From Bradyrhizobium erythrophlei (lineage in GTDB: Bacteria > Pseudomonadota > Alphaproteobacteria > Rhizobiales > Xanthobacteraceae), in the NCBI RefSeq assembly GCF_900129425.1, contig NZ_LT670817.1, forward strand, positions 6,634,001 through 6,698,000: 64,000 nucleotides of DNA, written 5' to 3'. The notes under the pieces are model-generated. The model saw only the letters and a list, made by a program, of their open reading frames with translations. It ran no database searches and had not been told where the DNA came from. Shown here one piece after another: positions 16,631 to 23,230 of this stretch (position 1 is the first letter of the stretch; each line of letters opens with the position of its first letter). The translations under genes were made by a program, and so were the position numbers.

Positions 16631-17989
16631 CGCTTGGCTATCGGCGGCGCGCCGCATGGCAGTCAGCGTGCCGCCGACCACCACGATCGAGAGCACGGCC
16701 GCGGCGATGATGTAATAGGCCGGCACCAGCTTGCTCCCGGTCGCCGCGATCAGCCAGGTCACCGTCAGCGGCGCAAATCCGCCGAATACGGTGACGCCGA
16801 CATTGTAGGCGATCGCCATGCCGGTGGAGCGGACCTCGACCGGAAACAGGCCCGCGAGCATCCCGGGACCGGGGCCCTGCAGCAGGCCGAACACGGTCAG
16901 CACCACGAACTGCGCCAGGAACAACCGGCCGAACCCGGGCGCGGCCAGCACATAGGCGAAGAACGGATAGGAGATCAACGCGGAGATCGCGGTGAACAGG
17001 AAGAACATCCGATAGGGACCGTATTGGTCCGCAAGCCAGCCGCCCAGCATGCAGGTGCCGATGCCGAGCGCGGACGTGACGAGGACGCCGAGCAAGCCTT
17101 GCCATAGCGGCAGGTGCAGTTGCTCGACCACATAGGTCGGCAGATAGGTGTTCCAGATATAGGTCAGCGAGGTACCGATGATGATGAGGCCGATGGCACA
17201 GATCAACGGCTGCCAGTGGCGTTGCAGCACGTCGCGTACCGGCGCGCGGGCCACATCCGGCGCATGCTCGCGGAGCTTCCGATATTCCGGCGATTCCCCG
17301 AGGCGATATCGCACGTAGAAGCCGAACGGCCCGATCAGCGAACCGATCAGGAACGGGATGCGCCATGCGCCCGCCTGCACCGTCGCGGCCGGCAACGTCA
17401 GCAACACCGAGAGCCCGATGCTCGTTGCCAGCACGCGCCCCAACGCCTGGGAAGACATCTGAAAGCTGCCGAACGTCATCCGCCGGTTCGGCGGCGCGTA
17501 TTCCACCAGCAGCGCGGTGGCGCTGGCGAATTCACCGCCGATCGAAATCCCCTGCACGATGCGCCCGAACACGACGATGATCGGCGCAGCGATACCGATC
17601 GTGGCGAAGGAGGGCGTCAGCCCCAGCGTCAGCGTGCCGAACGCCATCATCACGATCAGCAGCGAAAGCGCCCGCCGCCGCCCGTAGCGGTCGGCATAGG
17701 CGCCGAGCATGATGCCGCCGATCGGCCGCACCACGAATCCGACCGCAAAGGTCGCGTAGGTCAGGACAAGCGAAAGATTGCTGTCCGCCGGGAAGAACAC
17801 TTTCGCGATGATGCTGGCGAAATAACCGTAGGAGACGAAATCGAACCATTCGAGTCCGTTGCCCAGAACCGATGCCAGCACCACCCGCCGCCGCATCCGG
17901 CTTTCCGTTATGGCGTCGTCGGCGGCGACGGCTGGAAACTCGCCGATATCGGCGGGCAGCGCGGAGCGGAGCAGCGAGGCCGGTTTCAT
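16616..17989 (-). CDS. MHS-family MFS transporter
   Basis: Inner-membrane symporter of 457 aa, in the metabolite:H+ symporter branch of the MFS. Diagnostic stretches are GNGLEWFDFVSYGYFA near helix 1, FVVRPIGGIMLGAYADRYGRRRAL in loop 2-3 and RIVQGISIGGEFASATALLVEYAPPNRR in helices 4-5, as in ShiA, KgtP and ProP relatives. Substrates of that group are shikimate, alpha-ketoglutarate, citrate or betaines; this one cannot be narrowed. The ATG at 17989 is preferred to one at 18070, which adds 27 residues. It is convergent with the PhoD gene (15-bp overlap) and divergent from the ABC-F gene. Confidence 0.85.
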   Translation of the reverse strand: MKPASLLRSALPADIGEFPAVAADDAITESRMRRRVVLASVLGNGLEWFDFVSYGYFASIIAKVFFPADSNLSLVLTYATFAVGFVVRPIGGIMLGAYADRYGRRRALSLLIVMMAFGTLTLGLTPSFATIGIAAPIIVVFGRIVQGISIGGEFASATALLVEYAPPNRRMTFGSFQMSSQALGRVLATSIGLSVLLTLPAATVQAGAWRIPFLIGSLIGPFGFYVRYRLGESPEYRKLREHAPDVARAPVRDVLQRHWQPLICAIGLIIIGTSLTYIWNTYLPTYVVEQLHLPLWQGLLGVLVTSALGIGTCMLGGWLADQYGPYRMFFLFTAISALISYPFFAYVLAAPGFGRLFLAQFVVLTVFGLLQGPGPGMLAGLFPVEVRSTGMAIAYNVGVTVFGGFAPLTVTWLIAATGSKLVPAYYIIAAAVLSIVVVGGTLTAMRRAADSQASGAL

Positions 17990-18181
17990 TGTCGCAACTC
18001 CACCGCGGCAGTCTCCCGCGTCGTCGCCCCGGAGCGTGTCCGGCAGAAATTCCAGCATCGAACATTTCATGTTTTGGCGGCTGCTTCCAGCGCATAAGCG
18101 CCAGCGCCGCTAGCCCCTTTCGCAGGTGCACAACATGTCCTAAGCAGCGGCCGCGACATCTCTTTCCAGTCACGTGTGCAC

Positions 18182-19804
18182 ATGATTCGTCTCGACAACG
18201 TCAGCAAGCAAATTGGTCACCAGATCCTCTTCATCGAGGCGTCGGCGGCGCTCCAGAAGGGCGAGAAGGTCGGCCTCGTCGGTCCCAACGGGGCCGGCAA
18301 AACCACACTATTCCGAATGATCACGGGCCAGGAGTTGCCCGACGAGGGCCAGGTGGCCGTCGATCGCGGCGTCACCATCGGCTATTTCAGCCAGGACGTC
18401 GGCGAGATGTCTGGCCGCAGCGCGGTATCCGAGGTGATGGACGGCGCCGGTCCGGTCAGCGCGGTCGCTGCCGAATTGAAGACGCTCGAGGCGGCCATGG
18501 GCGATCCGGATCAAGCGGATGACATGGATGATATCATCGCGCGCTACGGCGAGGTGCAGGGGCGCTTCGAGGAGCTCGACGGCTACGCATTGGAGGGCCG
18601 GGCGCGCGAAGTCCTCGCCGGCCTCAGCTTCAGCCAGGAGATGATGGACGGTGACGTCGGCGCGCTGTCGGGCGGTTGGAAGATGCGCGTGGCGCTGGCC
18701 CGCATCCTGCTGATGCGCCCCGACGCCATGCTGCTGGACGAGCCAAGCAACCATCTCGACCTCGAGAGCCTGATCTGGCTGGAGCAGTTCCTTAGGGGCT
18801 ACGACGGCGCGCTGCTGATGACCTCGCACGACCGCGAGTTCATGAACCGCATCATCAACAAGGTGGTGGAGATCGATGGCGGCACGCTGACGACCTATTC
18901 GGGCGATTACGAGTTCTACGAGCAGCAGCGCGCGCTGAACGAGAAGCAGCAGCAGGCTCAGTTCGAGCGCCAGCAGGCGATGCTGTCAAAGGAAATCAAG
19001 TTCATCGAGCGCTTCAAGGCGCGCGCCTCGCACGCCGCCCAGGTGCAGAGCCGGGTCAAGAAGCTGGAGAAGATCGAAAGGGTGGAACCGCCGAAGCGCC
19101 GCCAGACGGTCGAGTTCGACTTTTTGCCGGCGCCGCGCTCCGGTGAGGACGTGGTGAGCCTGAAGAAAGTGCATAAGGGCTATGGCAGCAAAAGTATTTA
19201 CGAGGGACTGGACTTCATGGTGCGGCGCCGGGAGCGCTGGTGCGTCATGGGCATCAACGGCGCCGGCAAGTCGACGCTGCTGAAACTGGTGGCGGGCTCC
19301 ACGCCACCGGATGATGGCACGGTGGCGCTCGGCGGCAGCGTCAAGATGGGCTACTTCGCGCAGCACGCCATGGATCTCTTGGACGGCGAGCGCACCGTAT
19401 TCGAGTCGCTGGAGGACTCATTCCCTCAGGCCGGACAGGGCTCGCTGCGCGCGCTGGCCGGCTGCTTCGGATTCTCCGGCGACGACGTGGAAAAGAAATG
19501 CCGGGTGCTATCGGGCGGCGAGAAGGCCCGGCTGGTGATGGCGAAGATGCTGTTCGACCCGCCGAACTTCCTGGTGCTGGACGAGCCCACCAACCATCTG
19601 GACATGGCGACCAAGGAGATGCTCATCACCGCGCTGTCGCAATACGAAGGCACCATGCTGTTCGTCTCGCACGACCGGCATTTCCTGGCCGCACTGTCCA
19701 ATCGGGTGCTGGAACTGACGCCCAAAGGCATTCACCAGTATGGCGGCGGCTACACGGAGTACGTGGCGCGCACCGGCCACGAGGCTCCCGGCCTGCGCAG
19801 CTGA
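18182..19804 (+). CDS. ABC-F family ATPase (ribosome-associated)
   Basis: 540 aa, two ABC ATPase domains in one chain and no membrane segments, the ABC-F layout. Domain 1 has Walker A GPNGAGKTT (residues 34-42), signature LSGGWKMR and Walker B MLLDEPSNHLD. The linker, rich in charged residues (EKQQQAQFERQQAMLSKEIKFIERFKARASHAAQVQSR), is the P-site tRNA-interaction region. Domain 2 has GINGAGKST, LSGGEKAR and LVLDEPTNHLD. Such proteins bind the ribosomal E site and relieve stalling, or protect against antibiotics; the subgroup cannot be fixed by eye. The ATG at 18182 is used rather than a GTG two codons earlier. Confidence 0.9.
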   Translation: MIRLDNVSKQIGHQILFIEASAALQKGEKVGLVGPNGAGKTTLFRMITGQELPDEGQVAVDRGVTIGYFSQDVGEMSGRSAVSEVMDGAGPVSAVAAELKTLEAAMGDPDQADDMDDIIARYGEVQGRFEELDGYALEGRAREVLAGLSFSQEMMDGDVGALSGGWKMRVALARILLMRPDAMLLDEPSNHLDLESLIWLEQFLRGYDGALLMTSHDREFMNRIINKVVEIDGGTLTTYSGDYEFYEQQRALNEKQQQAQFERQQAMLSKEIKFIERFKARASHAAQVQSRVKKLEKIERVEPPKRRQTVEFDFLPAPRSGEDVVSLKKVHKGYGSKSIYEGLDFMVRRRERWCVMGINGAGKSTLLKLVAGSTPPDDGTVALGGSVKMGYFAQHAMDLLDGERTVFESLEDSFPQAGQGSLRALAGCFGFSGDDVEKKCRVLSGGEKARLVMAKMLFDPPNFLVLDEPTNHLDMATKEMLITALSQYEGTMLFVSHDRHFLAALSNRVLELTPKGIHQYGGGYTEYVARTGHEAPGLRS

Positions 19805-19872
19805 GGTTGTCCGCGCCGAATTCCTCCGCTACCCTCTCCTTCAACAACAACGACAAATCTTTCGGGGAGAGA

Positions 19873-20670
19873 ATGACCATGGCTGGGAGCGCATTTGTGC
19901 TGAGGTTTGCAGGGGCGATGGCGGCAGGATTGCTGTTTGCGTCGGTCACAGCGATCGACGCGGCCGTCGCGGAGCCTGCCGAGATCAAGGTGCTGACGTC
20001 GGTGGCGCTGACGTCGACCATGGACGAGTTGGCGCCCCAATTCGAACGCGCGACCGGCAACAAGCTCAACATCGGCTACAGCCTGATCGCCGACATCAAG
20101 AAACGCATCCTCGCCGGCGAAACCGCCGACGTCATCATTCTGTCGCGGCCGGTGATGGACGACCTGCAAAAACAGGACAAGTTGGCGCCCGGCAGCATCG
20201 TCAATGTCGCGGGCACCGCGGTGGCGGTGGCGGTACGCGCCGGCGCGCCGAAGCCGGACATCAGTTCGGCCGATGCACTGAAGCGTTCGCTGCTCGAAGC
20301 CAAATCCATCGTCTACGCGGATCCGGCCAAGGGCGGCGCCAGCGGGGTCGCTTTCGCCAAGGTCATCGACCGGCTGGGAATCGCCGAGCAGTTGAAGTCC
20401 AAGACCATTCTGGTGCCGGGCGCCCAGGCCGCCGACGTCGTCGCGAAGGGCGAGGCCGAGATTGGCGTCGGGCAAACCTCGGAGATCGTGCCCGTCGCCG
20501 GCGCGCAACTGGTGGGACCGCTACCCGGAGACCTCGGAAGCGTGACGTCCTTCGCCGCCGGAATCGGCGCCGGCAGCAAGGCACCGGGCGCGGCGAAGAC
20601 GCTGATCCAGTTCCTGACGGGCCCTACGGCCGCGCCGGTGTTCACGTCGAAGGGCTTGCAGCCGGGTTGA
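19873..20670 (+). CDS. ModA-like periplasmic substrate-binding protein
   Basis: 265-aa exported protein with a signal peptide (FAGAMAAGLLFASVTAIDAAVA). The mature start IKVLTSVALTSTMDELAPQFERATGNKLNI and the inner stretches GETADVIILSRPVMDDL, YADPAKGGASGVAFAKVIDRLG and GEAEIGVGQTSEIVPVAGA match the molybdate/extracellular solute-binding (ModA) type-II binding fold. No permease or ATPase gene is next to it, so it may serve a distant transporter, or act as a sensor or scavenger; many rhizobial ModA-like orphans are not molybdate binders. The start could also be the ATG two codons on (19879), which is at better distance from GGGGAGAG. Confidence 0.82.
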   Translation: MTMAGSAFVLRFAGAMAAGLLFASVTAIDAAVAEPAEIKVLTSVALTSTMDELAPQFERATGNKLNIGYSLIADIKKRILAGETADVIILSRPVMDDLQKQDKLAPGSIVNVAGTAVAVAVRAGAPKPDISSADALKRSLLEAKSIVYADPAKGGASGVAFAKVIDRLGIAEQLKSKTILVPGAQAADVVAKGEAEIGVGQTSEIVPVAGAQLVGPLPGDLGSVTSFAAGIGAGSKAPGAAKTLIQFLTGPTAAPVFTSKGLQPG

Positions 20671-20720
20671 CGGCGCCCGCGGCATCGACAGCCCGTCGGG
20701 ACCTCTGTGATTCCGAGCCG

Positions 20721-22139
20721 CTACGCCGCCGGCAGTATCTTTCCCGGATTGAAAATATTTTGCGGATCGAGCGCCGCCTTCACCGCGCGCATCGCGTCGA
20801 TCGCCTCGGGGCCGAGTTCGGCCTTGAGATATTTCTGCTTGCCCTGCCCGATGCCGTGTTCGCCGGTGCAGGTCCCGCCCATCGATTGCGCCCGCTCCAC
20901 CAGCCGATGCATGAAATCCTCGCCGCGCGCCATTTCGTCACGATCGTCGACATCGCACAGCAGCGAGCAGTGGAAGTTGCCGTCGCCGACATGGCCGACA
21001 ATCGGCGACTGCAGGTTAAGGCGCTTCAGGTCCGCTTCGGTTTCGGTCACGCAATCGGCCAGCCGGGAAATCGGCACGCAGACATCGGTCGCCACCACGC
21101 CGGCGCCGGGGCGCAAGGCTTTCACCGACCAATAGGCGTCGTGCCGCGCCTGCCAGAGCTTGGTGCGATCCTCCGGCCGCGTGGTCCAGGTGAAATCCCC
21201 GCCCCCACATTCTTTGGCGATCTCGCTGAAATTCTTCGACTGCTCGGCGACCTCGTTCTCGCTGCCGTGAAATTCCAGGAGCAGCAGCGGGGTCTCCGGC
21301 AGCGACAGTTTCGAATAGGAATTGCAGGCGGCCACCTGCTCGGCGTTGAGCAGTTCGATGCGGGCGACGGGAATGCCGGTCTGGATCGCCATGATCGTCG
21401 CCTGGCAGGCGCCGCGAACGGTCTCGAACGAACAGGCCGCGGCCGCGATGGTCTCGGGAATGCCGCGCAGCTTGATGGTGAGTTCGCTGATAATACCGAG
21501 CGTGCCCTCGGCGCCGACGAACAGATGCGTCAGGTCGTAGCCGGCCGAGGATTTCTTCGCCCGCGTGCCGGTCGTGATGATCTCGCCGTCGCCGCGCACC
21601 ACCTTGAGCGCCAGCACGTTGTCGCGCATGGTGCCGTAGCGCACCGCATTGGTGCCGGAGGCCCGGGTCGACGCCATGCCGCCGAGCGAGGCATCGGCGC
21701 CGGGATCGATCGGAAAGAACACGCCCTGGTCGCGCAGGTATTCGTTCAGCGCCTTGCGGGTGACGCCGGGCTGGATCACGCAGTCGAGATCCTCGGCGTG
21801 GACTTCCAGCACCTGGTTCATGTCGCGCAGGTCGATGCAGATGCCGCCCGCGGGCGCGTTGACCTGCCCCTCCAGCGAGGTGCCGGTGCCGAACGCAATC
21901 ACGGGGACGCCATGTCGGGCGCAAATCCGCACCACGTCCTGGATGTCCGAGGTCTCCTGCGCCATCACCACCGCGTCAGGCGGCTGCGGCGCCAGCCAGG
22001 TCGTGGTATGGGCGTGCTGGTCGCGGACCGCCTGCGAGGTAATCAGCCGGTTGCCGAACCGCGCGGCGAGCGCTTGCAGTGCGCTTGCCAGCGCCTGCGG
22101 CTCCGGACGCTTCAAATGATTGGTGATGGTGATACCCAA
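20721..22139 (-). CDS. FAD-linked D-2-hydroxyacid oxidase (GlcD / D-lactate dehydrogenase type)
   Basis: 472-aa flavoprotein oxidising a D-2-hydroxy acid such as D-lactate or glycolate. The FAD_binding_4 domain is at about residues 45-225 (GTGTSLEGQVNAPAGGICIDLRDMN-type PP loop, PIDPGADASLGGMASTRASG, FVGAEGTLGIISELTIKL). The C-terminal oxidase domain contains HVGDGNFHC and TCTGEHGIGQGK, holding its conserved acid/base residues. I chose a TTG start at 22137-22139 because GGGAGGA lies six bases ahead and the homology-like region begins there. The frame stays open to 22325 with no better start. Divergent from the thioesterase gene; the 84-bp gap should hold both promoters. Confidence 0.88.
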   Translation of the reverse strand: MGITITNHLKRPEPQALASALQALAARFGNRLITSQAVRDQHAHTTTWLAPQPPDAVVMAQETSDIQDVVRICARHGVPVIAFGTGTSLEGQVNAPAGGICIDLRDMNQVLEVHAEDLDCVIQPGVTRKALNEYLRDQGVFFPIDPGADASLGGMASTRASGTNAVRYGTMRDNVLALKVVRGDGEIITTGTRAKKSSAGYDLTHLFVGAEGTLGIISELTIKLRGIPETIAAAACSFETVRGACQATIMAIQTGIPVARIELLNAEQVAACNSYSKLSLPETPLLLLEFHGSENEVAEQSKNFSEIAKECGGGDFTWTTRPEDRTKLWQARHDAYWSVKALRPGAGVVATDVCVPISRLADCVTETEADLKRLNLQSPIVGHVGDGNFHCSLLCDVDDRDEMARGEDFMHRLVERAQSMGGTCTGEHGIGQGKQKYLKAELGPEAIDAMRAVKAALDPQNIFNPGKILPAA

Positions 22140-22223
22140 GCTAGATCCTCCCGGCTCGAGGCGACCGTGGCAAAGGATATATAAGGGGTCAAGGGACCAG
22201 AATCGAACAAACGGGGATGGGCG

Positions 22224-22736
22224 ATGCCGACCTTTGCCGCCGGTAATGATGCGCTGCTCCGGCCCGTGCCGTTTCTGGCGTCGGTGATGCAGATCGAGCC
22301 GCAATGGATCGACTATAACGGCCACCTCAACATGGCCTATTACAACGTGATGTTCGACCGCGCCATCGACGAATTATGGCTCGAACTCGGCATTGGTCCG
22401 GCTTACATGCGGGAACGCAAGGGATCGACCTTCACCGCTGAATGCCACGTGCGATATTTGCGCGAAATCCATCTTGGCGATCCGGTGCAGGTGTCGATCC
22501 TGCTGGTTGCGGCGGACGAAAAGCGGCTGCATACGTTCGAGGAATTACGCCACGCCGGCGAGGGCTGGCTGTCCGCCACGTCGGAAAATATGACCATCCA
22601 CGTCGACATGACCGCGCGAAAGACCGCGCCGTTTCCACCGGATATTCGCGCCCGCATCGAGGCGGTCACGAAGGCGCACTCGGCAGTTCCTCGGCCCGAG
22701 GGCATCGGACGAAAAATCGCGATGCCCGCCAAGTAG
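22224..22736 (+). CDS. Hotdog-fold thioesterase
   Basis: 170-aa cytoplasmic acyl-CoA thioesterase of the 4HBT hotdog fold. The core helix region WIDYNGHLNMAYYNVMFDRAIDEL carries the Asp/Asn-Gly-His-Asn element typical of YbgC/FcbC and carnitine-pathway thioesterases. The strands ECHVRYLREIHLGDPVQVSILL and ATSENMTIHVDMTARKTAPFP complete the domain. The D-Y-N-G-H-L-N-M-A pattern especially recalls betainyl-CoA / L-carnitine-degradation thioesterases, but substrate choice cannot be inferred. It starts 84 bp from the divergent GlcD-like gene, and a GGGGATGGGCG stretch precedes the ATG. Confidence 0.82.
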   Translation: MPTFAAGNDALLRPVPFLASVMQIEPQWIDYNGHLNMAYYNVMFDRAIDELWLELGIGPAYMRERKGSTFTAECHVRYLREIHLGDPVQVSILLVAADEKRLHTFEELRHAGEGWLSATSENMTIHVDMTARKTAPFPPDIRARIEAVTKAHSAVPRPEGIGRKIAMPAK

Positions 22737-22755
22737 CGGCTCGTATCCGATCGCG

Positions 22756-22929
22756 TCAAACGCGGGTGCGTCCGCGCGCCAGACCGACCACGGCTGAGAC
22801 CAAAAACAGCACGACCGCGATGAAGAAGATGGTCTTGGCGATTTCGATGGAGGCTCCGGCGATGCCGCCAAAGCCCAGAATGCCGGCGATCAGCGCGACG
22901 ACCAGAAACGTAACGACCCAGCTCAACAT
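22756..22929 (-). CDS. DUF1328 small membrane protein
   Basis: 57-aa protein with two hydrophobic segments, MLSWVVTFLVVALIAGILGF and IEIAKTIFFIAVVLFLVSAV, joined by GGIAGAS and ending in a basic tail (GLARGRTRV). This is the DUF1328/YtjA pattern; members are tiny inner-membrane proteins of unknown function, often induced under stress in alphaproteobacteria. The ATG at 22929 is preferred: a longer frame reaches 23073, but the added 48 residues are not hydrophobic. Convergent with the thioesterase gene 20 bp away. A possible stress-sigma promoter lies upstream at about 23001-23028. Confidence 0.85.
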   Translation of the reverse strand: MLSWVVTFLVVALIAGILGFGGIAGASIEIAKTIFFIAVVLFLVSAVVGLARGRTRV

Positions 22930-23230
22930 GATACCAACCTCTGCTACCACTTTCTGTTTCGATATCAGCGCGACCGACCTCGCCGCGCATCGACTGCAGG
23001 AACAATCCGGCCTCGGAACAAAAGTTCCGGGCGGTTCCGACCGCCGAAATCGCAAAAATGGCGGGCCGCGCAAGGAACTAAATCCCGCCTGGGGGTGCCA
23101 AATGCGGCCCGCTGCGCCACGGGATAAGTCCTGTCAAATCCGCGGCAAACCCCCTATATGCCGTCCAATCCTGCTATGAAGGCTCCCCTTCACGGCCCCA
23201 CGGTGCCATCGTGGGCGGAAGACGATTCGC
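22930..23230. other. Intergenic region between DUF1328 and helicase genes
   Basis: A 301-bp divergent gap. Besides the candidate stress promoter it has an inverted repeat GCGGGCCGC / GCGGCCCGC around 23063-23112 and no convincing frame on either strand. It should also hold the helicase promoter, which I cannot identify. Confidence 0.5.
22993..23028 (-). promoter_or_regulatory. Candidate EcfG-type (general stress) promoter of the DUF1328 gene
   Basis: On the minus strand GGAAC (23028-23024) is followed after 18 bases by TTGTT (23005-23001), close to the alphaproteobacterial general-stress consensus GGAAC-N16-18-CGTT. A second GGAAC occurs 11 bases upstream. It would give a leader of about 65 bases before the ATG at 22929. 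The -10 match is imperfect, so this is tentative; the family link to stress supports it. Confidence 0.3.
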
